Positions 40,737-50,470 of a stretch of DNA of 64,000 nt are shown here, one piece after another (the stretch's first letter is position 1; the number at the start of each line of letters is the position of its first letter). The notes under the pieces were generated by a model. The model did no database searches, was not told where the DNA came from, and saw only the letters and a list, made by a program, of their open reading frames with translations. Source of the stretch: Thermodesulfovibrio sp. 3462-1 (GTDB lineage Bacteria; Nitrospirota; Thermodesulfovibrionia; Thermodesulfovibrionales; Thermodesulfovibrionaceae). The stretch covers positions 620,001-684,000 of the forward strand of contig NZ_CP144374.1 in NCBI RefSeq assembly GCF_040451425.1, given 5' to 3'. A program made the position numbers and the translations under genes.

Positions 40737-41479
40737 TATGCCACCCCTTTTTGTGCGAATTTACTTCCTAAATAAGCTTCAATTACCTGAGGATGATTGC
40801 AAACTTCATGAGGTTTTCCATCGCAAATAAGCTCTCCTAAGTGTAGAACAACAACTCTATCTGATATCCCCATGATAACTTTCATAACATGTTCAATTGC
40901 TATTATCGTTATTCCTCTTTCTTTCAAAAGCAAAATTTCTTTCATTATATCATCAAGCTCCTTAGGATTAAGTCCTGCCATAACCTCATCAAGAATTAAA
41001 AGTTCAGGGTCCATTGCCAGCGCTCTTGCAAGTTCAAGTTTTTTACGCTGAGCAATTGGTAAGATGCTTGGTTCTTTATCTTTTTCATTTAAAAGTCCAA
41101 CTATTTTTAAGGCTTCCATTGCTATGTCTTTTGCTTCTGCATTAGTTTTTGCATTTTTTCTACCATAAAATGCTCCGACCATGACATTTTCCAAAACTGT
41201 AAGACCCTTAAATGGCTTAACAACCTGAAATGTTCTTGCTATGCCCATTTTTGAGATCTCATATGATTTCTTATTGTTGATTAATTCTCCTTTGTAATAG
41301 ATTTCACCTCTTGTTATGTCAGTCAAACGACATATAAGATTCATTAAAGTTGTTTTTCCTGCTCCATTAGGTCCTATTAATCCAAGGATTTCTCCTTTGT
41401 ATACTTTAAGGTTTACATTATTTAAAACCTCAAGGCCACCATATTTTTTTGCAAGATTTTTTGTTTCAAGTATTATCAT
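40736..41479 (-). CDS. livG: Branched-chain amino-acid ABC transporter ATPase LivG
   Basis: 247 residues. Walker A GPNGAGKTT, KMGIARTFQVVKPFKGLTVLENVMVGA (LivG type), the signature region PIAQRKKLELARALA and Walker B LLILDEVMAGLNP. The ABC signature is LPIAQRKK rather than LSGGQ, a known LivG-like variant. It starts 11 bp after livM and is the partner of LivF. Confidence 0.93.
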   Translation of the reverse strand: MIILETKNLAKKYGGLEVLNNVNLKVYKGEILGLIGPNGAGKTTLMNLICRLTDITRGEIYYKGELINNKKSYEISKMGIARTFQVVKPFKGLTVLENVMVGAFYGRKNAKTNAEAKDIAMEALKIVGLLNEKDKEPSILPIAQRKKLELARALAMDPELLILDEVMAGLNPKELDDIMKEILLLKERGITIIAIEHVMKVIMGISDRVVVLHLGELICDGKPHEVCNHPQVIEAYLGSKFAQKGVA

Positions 41480-41490
41480 CTCTCAGCACC

Positions 41491-42447
41491 TCAAAGTTTA
41501 TTTTCTTTCAGATTAATAATAATTTTTCTAAGAGAAAATCCTTCTTTAAATGTTTCAAATAGTCCCTTAGGAATAAAAATTACTATTAATATGATTAGCA
41601 GTCCGAGTATCATTCCATGAATTTCTATAAATTTGCTCCATACCAATTCTGAGATAAGCTCAAGAATAAAAGCTCCTATCATTGGACCCAGGACAGTTGT
41701 TCCACCACCAAGCAAAATCATTGCAAACATTTTTACAGAATAAGAAGTTTGAAAAACTGTAGAAGAATCAATATATGTTAACCAATAAGCATATGCTCCA
41801 CCAGCTATGCCAACAAGAGCTCCACTTATAGCCCATGATATTGTTTTAAAAAGTGGTGTATTTATACCGATTACAGATGCCGCATCTTCATCGATTCTTA
41901 TTGCTCTCAAGGCATATCCAAATTTTGAACGAAATATTAAAAAAGCTATCAAAACAGTAAGCAACATTATTGAAAGGATTGCATAGTAGAAAAATTTATA
42001 TATATAAGCAGGGTCACCTTCCATAATAGGCAATGTAAGTCCCATACCTCCGCCTGTTATTTCTGTCATATTATCAACAATTTCTTTTATAGCTTCCATT
42101 ACTCCAATTGTAGCAATTGCAAAATAGTGTCCTTTAAGTCTTAAAAGCGGTATGCCTAAAAGTGTAGCAATTATAAATCCTGATAATGCACAGAAAGGAA
42201 GAGTCAATAAAAAGGAGAAACCATATTTTGTCATCAATACTCCAGTTACATATGCTCCTATTCCAAAAAAGGCTATATTTCCAAATGCTGGATATCCTGT
42301 AAATCCTATGATTATGTTACTTCCTGTAGCAATTGCTGCAAACATAAATGTTTGAGTTAAAACCCTGAGCCAGTATCCTGATATTAAGAATGGCAGAATC
42401 GCCAATACAGCAATAAATATAAAAAATAAAATTACACTTTTTTTCAT
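41491..42447 (-). CDS. livM: Branched-chain amino-acid ABC permease LivM
   Basis: 318 residues with about nine membrane helices. The LivM core is visible: NIIIGFTGYPAFGNIAFFGIGAYVTGVL near the start, LRLKGHYFAIATIGVMEAI in the middle and the EAA-like coupling helix GFALRAIRIDEDAASVIGIN (here KFGYALRAIRIDEDAAS). It starts 1 bp after livH ends, and forms the channel with LivH. Confidence 0.92.
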   Translation of the reverse strand: MKKSVILFFIFIAVLAILPFLISGYWLRVLTQTFMFAAIATGSNIIIGFTGYPAFGNIAFFGIGAYVTGVLMTKYGFSFLLTLPFCALSGFIIATLLGIPLLRLKGHYFAIATIGVMEAIKEIVDNMTEITGGGMGLTLPIMEGDPAYIYKFFYYAILSIMLLTVLIAFLIFRSKFGYALRAIRIDEDAASVIGINTPLFKTISWAISGALVGIAGGAYAYWLTYIDSSTVFQTSYSVKMFAMILLGGGTTVLGPMIGAFILELISELVWSKFIEIHGMILGLLIILIVIFIPKGLFETFKEGFSLRKIIINLKENKL

Positions 42448-42448
42448 A

Positions 42449-43327
42449 TCAATGCTTTACCTCCGCAAAGTATTTTTTCCCTAAGATTCCTGTAGGTTTT
42501 ATTACGAGAACCAGTACCATTATTGCAAGAGTAATTGCATTTTTATAGCTTTCTCCAATAATGTAAGAACTCAGAGTTTCAACAATTCCAAGAATAATAC
42601 CACCCAGAAGAGCTCCTTCAACTCTTCCAAGTCCACCAAGAATACTTACAATAAAGGCTCTTAGTGTTAAAGAGCCTGCTACTGATGGAGAAAATGCCTG
42701 CGTTAATGAGAAAAGACTTCCAGCAACGCCTGCCAATCCTGAAGCAATTGCAAAGGTTATTGCAAAAATTTTTGCTGGGTTTATTCCCACCATCATTGCA
42801 GCATCAATATCAAGAGATGTGGCTTTAATTGCCTTTCCAGTCCATGTTTTATTGAGAAATAGACTTAAAAGTAATGTAATTAACACACATATTGCAAATA
42901 CACCCAATCTTATATAGGGTATAACAATATCTCCTACTATTAAGCTTTCTCCAGCGTAATCAGGAGTAACAGATCTGAAGTCAGCTGAGAAAAAGGTTGT
43001 CATAAAATTTACAAGGAATATCTCTACTCCAAAAGTCAGTATAAGAAGCATAAAAATCTGTGCTTTAACAACTAAATTGAGTAAATATCTTTGCAAAATA
43101 TATCCAAAGATAAAAAGAGGTATAAAACTGAATGGAAGGCTTAAAAAAGGATCAAGTCCATAATGCTGAAACAAAAATAAAGTAATATATGCTCCTAAGA
43201 GAGCTATCGCTCCGTGAGCAAGGTTAATTATATTTGTTACTCCCCAGACAAGAGAAAAACCCACACCAATAAGAGCATAAAATCCTCCAAGAAGAATACC
43301 ATTTAAAAGAATTTGTAATAATATCAT
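42449..43327 (-). CDS. livH: Branched-chain amino-acid ABC permease LivH
   Basis: 292 residues with eight helices. LivH marks: GILLGGFYALIGVGFSLVWGVTNIINLAHGA at the N-terminus, TGKAIKATSLDIDAAMMVGIN (coupling helix) and GGLGRVEGALLGGIILGIVETL near the end. First of the four membrane and ATPase genes after the liv terminator. GAGGGAGGAT precedes the start. Confidence 0.92.
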   Translation of the reverse strand: MILLQILLNGILLGGFYALIGVGFSLVWGVTNIINLAHGAIALLGAYITLFLFQHYGLDPFLSLPFSFIPLFIFGYILQRYLLNLVVKAQIFMLLILTFGVEIFLVNFMTTFFSADFRSVTPDYAGESLIVGDIVIPYIRLGVFAICVLITLLLSLFLNKTWTGKAIKATSLDIDAAMMVGINPAKIFAITFAIASGLAGVAGSLFSLTQAFSPSVAGSLTLRAFIVSILGGLGRVEGALLGGIILGIVETLSSYIIGESYKNAITLAIMVLVLVIKPTGILGKKYFAEVKH

Positions 43328-43360
43328 ATCCTCCCTCGTTTTAATTTAATAAAATAAAAA

Positions 43361-43380
43361 AGCCCGGAGCTTGCCGGGCT
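43361..43380 (-). terminator. Hairpin terminator between livK and livH
   Basis: AGCCCGG, a six-base loop and CCGGGCT form a perfect 7-bp stem; read on the minus strand it is followed by TTTTTTATTTTA. It lies directly after the livK stop, so it should end most transcripts after livK and lower livHMGF expression. Confidence 0.85.
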
Positions 43381-43387
43381 TTCAGGA

Positions 43388-44590
43388 TTATCTCCATGCT
43401 GGCTTTGGATATACTGGTTTAGCTTCAGCAGCTGCCTCAGGATATACTGTTTTTTGTTGCCCTCTCAGTATCTGGATGACAGGCATTCCTTTGCCAACAA
43501 CTTTTCCTGTTGCATCAAATCTGATTTTTCCAAAGAGAGTTTCTTCATTAAAGCTTGCAAGTGCATGTCTTATTTTGTTTATATCTGTAAAAGTGCCTGC
43601 TTTCTCAATAGCTCTCTGGAATATAACTGCAGCAGCAGCACCACCAGCAGCATGATAGTTTGGTTCCACGCCAAATTTTGCTTTAAAGGCTTTTACAAAA
43701 TTTGCATTTGACCCAAAAACAGGATCTTTATATTTCAAAGTTGGAGTCCATTGAGCTGAACCAAAAATGTATTCAGCATCACCTTTAAGTGCTGTTACAA
43801 AATCTGGTAAAGTTGGGCCAACTGAAAATGCTATTGCCTTTGGATTTAATTTATAATCTTTACTCTGTTTAACTATTACAACAGTATCTTGAAAATGGCC
43901 ACATCCAATAAGAATATCAGGATTTTTAGCTTTAATTTCCACAATAACTGTAGACAGATCCTGTGTTCCTTTTGGATAGTCCTTGTAATACACTACTTTA
44001 TATCCATATTTCTGAGCTGAAGCATATGCACCCTGTGCAACCTGAGTGGAGAAAAGATCATTTGAGTAAACAATTGCAACAGTATTTGGTTTAGGAGTTT
44101 TATTTCTTAGCATTTTTAAAGTATCATCCATGTATTCAGTAGCTACTGTATAAATTCCAAATAGATTTTTAAAGCCTCTTGTGTAAAGTTTGTCTGCAGC
44201 AGCACCACCCTGAACCATTAAAGCTCCGTACTTCTCAGTAATCGCAGATGTTGAGAAAACTGACTCACTGCCGTATGGACCTAAAATGAGTTTAATACCA
44301 TCTTCGGTTATGAGTTTTTCCACAAGCTTGGCTGCTCTGTTTGGATCACTTTCATCATCGTAGTATTTAATATCCACTTTGTAATATTTATTTCCTACCT
44401 TGATACCACCTCTTTTGTTTACAGTTTCTTTCCACAGTTCGTAACCGTTCTTTACGAGATTTCCTTCCTTTGCAAGTTTTCCTGTAAGAGACAGAGCTGC
44501 GCCAAATCTGATTACATCAGCTGAATAAACCTGAGCTACTAACAACAGAATTAAACTTAAAACTAACATCATCAAACCTGCCCTTTTCAT
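43388..44590 (-). CDS. livK: Periplasmic branched-chain amino-acid binding protein (LivK/LivJ-like)
   Basis: 400 residues. A signal peptide (MKRAGLMMLVLSLILLLVAQ, cleavage after YSA) and the type I periplasmic-binding fold: IRFGAALSLTGKLAKEGN, DDESDPNRAAKLVEKLI, ILGPYGSESVFSTSAI and VVYYKDYPKGTQDLSTVI. Amino acids or other amides are possible ligands. It is the first gene of the liv operon with an AGGAGG site; the terminator after it separates it from the permease genes, as is common when the binding protein is needed in excess. Confidence 0.9.
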   Translation of the reverse strand: MKRAGLMMLVLSLILLLVAQVYSADVIRFGAALSLTGKLAKEGNLVKNGYELWKETVNKRGGIKVGNKYYKVDIKYYDDESDPNRAAKLVEKLITEDGIKLILGPYGSESVFSTSAITEKYGALMVQGGAAADKLYTRGFKNLFGIYTVATEYMDDTLKMLRNKTPKPNTVAIVYSNDLFSTQVAQGAYASAQKYGYKVVYYKDYPKGTQDLSTVIVEIKAKNPDILIGCGHFQDTVVIVKQSKDYKLNPKAIAFSVGPTLPDFVTALKGDAEYIFGSAQWTPTLKYKDPVFGSNANFVKAFKAKFGVEPNYHAAGGAAAAVIFQRAIEKAGTFTDINKIRHALASFNEETLFGKIRFDATGKVVGKGMPVIQILRGQQKTVYPEAAAEAKPVYPKPAWR

Positions 44591-44650
44591 TTTCCCCTCC
44601 TTTTTTAGATTTTAATGATGATATTAAAAATTTTTAAAAAATTTCAACAT

Positions 44651-46054
44651 CTACCTCGCTAATCCAAGTTTTTTAGCTTTTTCTGCCACTGCATGAGAAA
44701 CCATCTGAGCAACTTTCTTATTGAATATACTTGGAATAATATAGTCTTCGTTAAGTTCTTCATCTTTAATTATGTTTGCGATGGCATTAGCAGCAGCAAA
44801 GAAAATTTCTTTATCAACTCCTTTTGCACGCACCTCAAGTAAGCCCTTAAACAATCCTGGAAAAGCAAGAACATTGTTAATCTGATTGGGATAGTCAGAC
44901 CTTCCAGTTGCCATTATTCTGACAAGGGGCATTGCAAGCTCTGGTGCAATTTCAGGGTCTGGATTGGCAAGAGCAAAAACAACCCGTGGAGGATTCATCC
45001 TTTTTAAATCATCTGGAGTTATTATATTTGGGGCTGAAAGTCCGATAAAAACATCTGCTCCTTCCATTGCATCAGAAATTGTTCCTTTAATTTTTCCTGG
45101 ATTAGTCTTTTTTGCGAGCTCTTCTTTATGAGGATCCATATCCTTTGTTCTTCCCTCATAAAGAGCACCGGCTCTATCACACACAATTATGTCTTTTACT
45201 CCGTAGTCAAGAAGCATATAGACTGTGGCAGTTCCTGCTGCACCAGCTCCAGCTATAACTACTTTAAACTCTCTAATATCTCTCTTAAGAATTCTTCCCA
45301 CATTTATCAATGCAGCTAAAACAACAATAGCTGTCCCATGCTGGTCATCATGAACAACTGGAATATCAAGCTCCTGCCTGAGTCTTTTCTCTACTTCAAA
45401 ACAGCGTGGTGCAGCAATGTCTTCAAGATTTATTCCACCAAAGGGAGTTGATATTTTTTTGATTATATCCACAAGCTCATCTACATCAGTTGTTCTTATT
45501 GCAATTGGGAAAGCATCCACCCCACCAAATTCTTTAAAAAGCATACACTTGCCTTCCATCACAGGCATTGCTGCATCAGGTCCTATGTTTCCAAGTCCAA
45601 GCACTGCTGTTCCATCGGTAATTACTGCTACAGTGTTTCCTTTGATGGTGTATCTGTAAACATGTTCAGGATTTTTCTTAATATCAAGGCAGACTCTGGC
45701 AACACCTGGAGTGTAGACTCTGGAGAGGTCTTCTCTACCTTTAACATTAATTTTATTATAAGTTCCGATTTTACCACCTTCATGGACAAGAAATGTTTTA
45801 TCCATTACCCTGAGGATTTTGATTCCTTCAATGTGTTTGAGTGCCTTGATAATTTTCTTTTCATGCTCTTCATCCCTTGCATTCACTGTTATGTCTCTTA
45901 TTATTTTTCCTTTTTCCACTTTTACAATATCAATTGAACCAAGGTCTCCACCTGCTCCACTTATGGCTGAAGCAATTTTTGCAAACATTCCAATGCGATT
46001 TTCAATTTCAACACGGACCGTTATACTGTAACTTGGACTTGGTACATATCCCAT
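44651..46054 (-). CDS. NAD(P)-malic enzyme with N-terminal ACT domain
   Basis: 467 residues. Residues 7-85 are an ACT domain (ITVRVEIENRIGMFAKIASAIS), which normally binds an amino acid and gives allosteric control. The malic enzyme follows: VYTPGVARVC (catalytic Tyr), GKCMLFKEFGGVDAFPI, EDIAAPRCFEVE and VHDDQHGTAIVVLAAL (metal site), and the nucleotide fold VVIAGAGAAGTATVYML. It decarboxylates malate to pyruvate, or carries out the reverse. It is divergent from the fumarate reductase genes, its natural metabolic neighbours. Confidence 0.92.
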   Translation of the reverse strand: MGYVPSPSYSITVRVEIENRIGMFAKIASAISGAGGDLGSIDIVKVEKGKIIRDITVNARDEEHEKKIIKALKHIEGIKILRVMDKTFLVHEGGKIGTYNKINVKGREDLSRVYTPGVARVCLDIKKNPEHVYRYTIKGNTVAVITDGTAVLGLGNIGPDAAMPVMEGKCMLFKEFGGVDAFPIAIRTTDVDELVDIIKKISTPFGGINLEDIAAPRCFEVEKRLRQELDIPVVHDDQHGTAIVVLAALINVGRILKRDIREFKVVIAGAGAAGTATVYMLLDYGVKDIIVCDRAGALYEGRTKDMDPHKEELAKKTNPGKIKGTISDAMEGADVFIGLSAPNIITPDDLKRMNPPRVVFALANPDPEIAPELAMPLVRIMATGRSDYPNQINNVLAFPGLFKGLLEVRAKGVDKEIFFAAANAIANIIKDEELNEDYIIPSIFNKKVAQMVSHAVAEKAKKLGLAR

Positions 46055-46070
46055 TTTTGTCCTCCCATGC

Positions 46071-46099
46071 TTGACATTGTGTTATAAATTATACAAAAT
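46071..46099 (+). promoter_or_regulatory. Possible promoter of the fumarate reductase operon
   Basis: TTGACA at 46071-46076 is a perfect -35. The -10 is less clear: CAAAAT at 46094-46099 has the best spacing (17 bp) but only fair sequence. It is about 33 bp before the GTG start of sdhA. Confidence 0.35.
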
Positions 46100-46131
46100 A
46101 AAATAATTTTTGCAAATAGGGAGGAGTATAG

Positions 46132-47865
46132 GTGGAGATTAACAGACACTACTTTGACACAATTATTATTGGTTCAGGACTTGCAGGTTGTCGTGCTGCC
46201 ATTGAATGTATCAATCAAGGAACAGTTGGAGTTTTAAGCAAACTTTATCCAACTCGTTCCCATTCAACAGCAGCACAGGGAGGAATTGGTGCTGCTTTAG
46301 GTAATGAAGAAGAGGACTCTCCTGAGTGGCATACCTATGATACTGTTAAGGGAAGCGATTTTTTAGGAGACCAGGATGCCATTGAAATTATGTGCTATGA
46401 TGCCATTCCAACAATAATTGAACTTGAACACATGGGTGTGCCTTTTTCCAGGACACCTGAAGGGAAGATTGCACAGAGAAGATTCGGGGGACACACAAGG
46501 GAGTTTGGTAAAGCACCTGTTCGCAGAGCCTGTTATTCTGCTGACAGAACTGGCCATGCAGTGCTTTTTGCCCTTTATGAACAGTGTCAGCTTAAAGGTG
46601 TAAAATTTTTTCAGGAGTTTGAAGTTCTTGATATTGTCATAGAAAACAATGCTATTCAGGGAGTTATTGCAATAAACATAAAGGATGGTTCAATTCATGT
46701 ATTTGAGTCCAAAGCAGTGATAATAGCAAGTGGTGGATATGGAAAGATTTTTAAAGTCACCTCCAATGCTTATGCAAGCACAGGTGAGTGTCTGAGCATG
46801 CTTTTCAGGCAGGGACTTCCTCTTGAAGACATGGAGTTCTTTCAGTTCCATCCTACAGGACTTTACGGACTTGGAATATTGATTACTGAAGGAGCAAGAG
46901 GTGAAGGAGGAGTTCTAATTAATGGAAAGGGCGAGAGATTTATGGAAAGGTATGCACCAACCATAAAAGACCTTGCTCCCCGTGATATGGTGTCCCGTGC
47001 GATTCTTACTGAAATAAAAGAAGGAAGAGGTATTGATGGTAAAGACTATGTTTACCTTGATCTCAGACATGTGGACAGAAAAATTCTTGAAGAAAGGCTT
47101 CCAGAAATAACCACCTTCTGTAAAATCTACATGGGAATTGATCCTTCTCAGGCACCAATTCCTGTTGTTCCCACTGCTCATTATGCAATGGGTGGAATTC
47201 CAACAGACAATGATGGCAGAGTTTTAAGAGATGTTGATGGCTCTGTTGTTTACGGACTTTATGCTGCTGGTGAGTGTGCTTGCGTGTCTGTTCACGGAGC
47301 AAACAGGCTTGGATGCAATTCCTTACTTGATACTGTTGTATTTGGAAGAAGAGCAGGAAAAGCTGTCTCAGAAATTCTTAAATCAAACACAACAGGAAAG
47401 GTTAAGAAAGAAAGAATTCAGGCAGTTGTTGACTGCATTAATATGATTAAAAACTCCAATGGAAGAGAAAGTATTGCCTCTGTAAGAAAAGATTTACAAT
47501 CAGTTATGATGGATAAATGCTCTGTATTTAGAACTGAGGAAGGACTGAAAACACTTCTTGAAGAAATCCAGAACTTAAAAGAACGATATAAAGAGATAAC
47601 CATTACTGATAAATCAAAAACCTTCAATACAGAGCTTCTTGAAGCCATAGAACTCGGACACATGCTCACCCTCGCAGAAGTAATAACCTGCAGTGCTTTA
47701 CAGAGAACAGAAAGCAGGGGCGCTCACTACAGGGAAGATTATCCAAAGAGAGACGACGAAAACTGGCTCAAGCATACCTTTGCTTTTCTTACTGATAAAG
47801 GCATTTCTTTCAAATTTAAACCCGTTAAAATAACAAGATTTAAACCAGAGGAGAGGAAATACTGA
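46132..47865 (+). CDS. sdhA: Fumarate reductase/succinate dehydrogenase flavoprotein
   Basis: 577 residues from a GTG start with GGGAGGAG 5 bp upstream. FAD fold [18 protein letters not shown], the His that carries covalent FAD in [24 protein letters not shown]-type loop ([11 protein letters not shown]), [19 protein letters not shown] and [21 protein letters not shown], and a C-terminal helical domain with [11 protein letters not shown]. It interconverts fumarate and succinate at the cytoplasmic face of the inner membrane. It overlaps the iron-sulfur subunit by 1 bp. Direction (FrdA or SdhA) cannot be told from sequence. Confidence 0.95.
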   Translation: MEINRHYFDTIIIGSGLAGCRAAIECINQGTVGVLSKLYPTRSHSTAAQGGIGAALGNEEEDSPEWHTYDTVKGSDFLGDQDAIEIMCYDAIPTIIELEHMGVPFSRTPEGKIAQRRFGGHTREFGKAPVRRACYSADRTGHAVLFALYEQCQLKGVKFFQEFEVLDIVIENNAIQGVIAINIKDGSIHVFESKAVIIASGGYGKIFKVTSNAYASTGECLSMLFRQGLPLEDMEFFQFHPTGLYGLGILITEGARGEGGVLINGKGERFMERYAPTIKDLAPRDMVSRAILTEIKEGRGIDGKDYVYLDLRHVDRKILEERLPEITTFCKIYMGIDPSQAPIPVVPTAHYAMGGIPTDNDGRVLRDVDGSVVYGLYAAGECACVSVHGANRLGCNSLLDTVVFGRRAGKAVSEILKSNTTGKVKKERIQAVVDCINMIKNSNGRESIASVRKDLQSVMMDKCSVFRTEEGLKTLLEEIQNLKERYKEITITDKSKTFNTELLEAIELGHMLTLAEVITCSALQRTESRGAHYREDYPKRDDENWLKHTFAFLTDKGISFKFKPVKITRFKPEERKY

Positions 47866-48584
47866 TGGAAAAATATTACACCTTTAGAATCAAAAGATAT
47901 TTACCAGATGAAGATCCCCCTCAAAGATGGGATGAGTTTAGAATTAAGCTTAACAGCATGGAAAGGGTTTTAGATGGACTTATTAAGATTAAAGAGACAA
48001 GAGATGGAACTCTCACATTCAGAAAATCCTGTGCTCATGGAGTATGCGGTTCCTGTGCAATGAAAATCAATGGTAAAAACAGGCTTGCCTGTCAAACACT
48101 GGTAAAGGATCTGCCAGAAGTTATAGAAATTGAGCCTTTACCTTCTTTACCAGTAATAAAAGATCTTGTTGTTGACATGACCTTATTTTTTGAAAAAAAT
48201 GACAAGGTTCTGCCCTATTTGATAAATGATGAGCCTGCACCTGAAAGGGAAAGGATTCAATCACCAGAGGATCAGCATAAAATTCTTGAGTCAATAACAT
48301 GCATTATGTGTGGAAGTTGCACCACATCTTGTCCAGTATTCTGGGCTGACAAAGAATATCTTGGACCAAGCGCTCTTCTTAAAGCTTACAGATTCATTTT
48401 TGACAGTCGTGACAGAGCAACAGAGCAAAGACTTGAGGCAATTACAGGAGAACACGGACTGTGGCGTTGTCATTCAATCTTTAACTGTGTTGAAGTCTGT
48501 CCAAAGGAGATTGACATTACAAAGCACATTTTAAAATTAAAACGACAGGCAGTAAAAAAAGGCTTTACTGGAGGTGAAAAATGA
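47865..48584 (+). CDS. sdhB: Fumarate reductase/succinate dehydrogenase iron-sulfur subunit
   Basis: 239 residues. [2Fe-2S] ligands in SCAHGVCGSCAM and LACQ, [4Fe-4S] in CIMCGSCTTSCPVFW and [3Fe-4S] in CHSIFNCVEVCPKEI, with the extra C of the third motif closing [4Fe-4S]. This is the normal three-cluster electron wire from flavin to heme or quinone. ATG overlaps the sdhA stop. Confidence 0.96.
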   Translation: MEKYYTFRIKRYLPDEDPPQRWDEFRIKLNSMERVLDGLIKIKETRDGTLTFRKSCAHGVCGSCAMKINGKNRLACQTLVKDLPEVIEIEPLPSLPVIKDLVVDMTLFFEKNDKVLPYLINDEPAPERERIQSPEDQHKILESITCIMCGSCTTSCPVFWADKEYLGPSALLKAYRFIFDSRDRATEQRLEAITGEHGLWRCHSIFNCVEVCPKEIDITKHILKLKRQAVKKGFTGGEK

Positions 48585-48925
48585 GATATAAATGGAATAC
48601 AGGTTCAATTGCTTGGCTTGTGCACAGAGTTACAGGAATAATTCTTACATCTTATCTAATTGCCCACATTTATGTCTTAAGCCATTTAAAGGACGCTGCG
48701 GCATATAATAAAATAATGGCATTGATGAAAAATCCTGTTATTAAAATTGGCGAACTTGTTCTTTTTGCAGTGGTTTTGAAACATGTTTTTGCAGGAATAA
48801 GAATTACACTTCTTGAAATAGGAGTGTCAACAAAGTATCAAAAACAAATGGTTTATGCTGGAGCAGCATTTGTAGCAGTTTTATGGTTTATTGGTGCTTT
48901 TTACTTCTTAAAGGAGGTATTCTAA
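48581..48925 (+). CDS. sdhC: Succinate dehydrogenase cytochrome b subunit SdhC
   Basis: 114 residues, three membrane helices. The family motif WLVHRVTGIIL is at the start, with heme-ligand candidates in LIAHIYVLSH and LKHVFAGIRI. Overlaps the iron-sulfur gene by 4 bp and the sdhD gene by one base. It anchors the soluble part and binds heme b or quinone. Confidence 0.88.
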   Translation: MRYKWNTGSIAWLVHRVTGIILTSYLIAHIYVLSHLKDAAAYNKIMALMKNPVIKIGELVLFAVVLKHVFAGIRITLLEIGVSTKYQKQMVYAGAAFVAVLWFIGAFYFLKEVF

Positions 48926-49239
48926 TGTGGAGCTGGCTTTTACATAGAATAACAGGTGTGATTCTTGCTTTTGGTTTAGTTTATCATTTTTTTATGATGC
49001 ACTTTATTCAACCTGAGGCATATTCCTATGAAGCTGTAATTCAAAGGCTGAGCGAGCCATCCTGGAAGGTTTTCAATATTGTTTTTCTTCTGTCAGTTTT
49101 ATATCACGGTTTTTATGGATTAAATGGGCTTGTTACAGAGTATGTAAAAAACAATTCATTGAAAAGATTTTTGAAAATTATGGTATTTATTATTCCATTA
49201 GGACTTGCTTTCTTTGGGTTTAAAATTGTATTTTTATAA
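48925..49239 (+). CDS. sdhD: Succinate dehydrogenase membrane anchor SdhD
   Basis: 104 residues from ATG 48925, which has AAAGGAGG 8 bp upstream; an earlier frame start at 48883 lies in sdhC and is not needed. Three membrane helices. WLLHRITGVILAFGLVYHFFMMH and SVLYHGFYGLNGL repeat the HRxTG and HGxxG pattern of SdhC, so the two anchors are homologous and both may offer heme ligands. Confidence 0.87.
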   Translation: MWSWLLHRITGVILAFGLVYHFFMMHFIQPEAYSYEAVIQRLSEPSWKVFNIVFLLSVLYHGFYGLNGLVTEYVKNNSLKRFLKIMVFIIPLGLAFFGFKIVFL

Positions 49240-49258
49240 AAAATTGAGAGGTTTTTAA

Positions 49259-50470
49259 ATGCCTACAACTTTTATCTGGAAAGGTAGAACAGAAGAAGGA
49301 CTTCCAGTAACAGGTGAAACAGAAGCTGAAAACGAAGGAGAACTTCTTTTAGCCTTAAGAAAAAAGGGAATAATTCTAAGGTATGTAAAAGAAAAGGAAG
49401 AAAAGAAGTTTTTCAGTTTGAAAGGAGTCTCTCAGAAAGATATTCTGTTTTTTACTCGCCAGTTTGCAACTCTTTTTTCCTCAGGTGTGCCTGTTGTTCA
49501 GGCTTTTGATGCATTGATTGGTCAGGTCAAAAATAAAAGTTTTAAAAAAGTTCTTATAAATTTAAGAAACGATATAGAAAAAGGCTCCTCCCTGGCTGAT
49601 GCAATGAAAAAACATCCAAGAGTATTTAGTTCACTTTTTGTAAATATGGTTAGAGCAGGTGAGGAAGGTGGAATGCTTGATAAGGTTCTTCAAAGAATGG
49701 CTGATTATTTTGAAAAAATGATAAAACTACGCAGAAAAATCATCGGCGCTATGATATATCCAGCTCTGGTAATAGCTGTTGCTGTTGTTGTTGTGGCAAT
49801 TATTATGATATTTGTTATTCCAACATTTGCAAAGTTGTTTGCTGAAATGGGACTTGATCTTCCTCTTCCTACAAAAATCACCATTGCTATGAGCAATTTT
49901 ATGGCAAGATCAGGAATTTTTATACTTTTAGGCGTTATTGGATTTTTCATATTTATAAAATTTTTGCGAAGCTCTGCTAAAGGTAAAAAAATAACGGATA
50001 GCATTTTTTTAAAAATTCCTCTTTTAGGAGTTATTTTGCTCAAAGCCTCTCTTTCAAGATTTTCAAGAACACTTGGAACACTTCTTGGCAGCGGAGTCCC
50101 CATACTTAACAGCATGGAGATTTCAGCAAGAGCCTCAGGAAATAAAGTTATAGAAGATATTGTTATTGAAATGAGAGAGGATGTCACTGCAGGTAAATCT
50201 CTTACAGAGGTTTTAAAATCAAGGCCTGTAATTTTCCCGCCAATCTTTGTTCAGATGGTAAGTGTTGGAGAGTCAACAGGTAAGACAGATGAGATGCTTA
50301 ATAAAGTTGCTGATTTTTATGATGAGGAAGTTGACAATGCTGTTGCAAATCTTATGAGCATGCTTGAGCCTGCTTTAATAGTATTTCTTGGCGTTACAAT
50401 AGGATTTATTGTCATATCTCTTTATCTTCCTATATTCAAACTGGGCGAAGTTGCTGGCAAAGGAGGTTAA
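49259..50470 (+). CDS. PilC/GspF-family inner-membrane platform protein
   Basis: 403 residues, usual size. An N-terminal FIWKGRTEEGLPVTGETEAE region is followed by two GspF repeats (FFTRQFATLFSSGVPVVQAFDAL and LSRFSRTLGTLLGSGVPILNSMEI) and three hydrophobic stretches (near 165-195, 215-235, 365-390). It is the inner-membrane platform for type IV pili or type II secretion. No pilB, pilT or pilin genes are nearby, so it is a stray pil gene. Its last 35 bp overlap the end of convergent bioF. Confidence 0.9.
   Translation: MPTTFIWKGRTEEGLPVTGETEAENEGELLLALRKKGIILRYVKEKEEKKFFSLKGVSQKDILFFTRQFATLFSSGVPVVQAFDALIGQVKNKSFKKVLINLRNDIEKGSSLADAMKKHPRVFSSLFVNMVRAGEEGGMLDKVLQRMADYFEKMIKLRRKIIGAMIYPALVIAVAVVVVAIIMIFVIPTFAKLFAEMGLDLPLPTKITIAMSNFMARSGIFILLGVIGFFIFIKFLRSSAKGKKITDSIFLKIPLLGVILLKASLSRFSRTLGTLLGSGVPILNSMEISARASGNKVIEDIVIEMREDVTAGKSLTEVLKSRPVIFPPIFVQMVSVGESTGKTDEMLNKVADFYDEEVDNAVANLMSMLEPALIVFLGVTIGFIVISLYLPIFKLGEVAGKGG

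Noticed and set aside
48883-48924. Longer sdhD start at 48883
   Set aside because: It lies in sdhC in another frame without a ribosome site; the ATG at 48925 has AAAGGAGG and begins at the conserved WLLHRITG helix.
49705-50187. 160-residue minus-strand frame inside the PilC/GspF gene
   Set aside because: Shadow of a well-supported gene; low-complexity Ile/Thr composition typical of reversed membrane segments.
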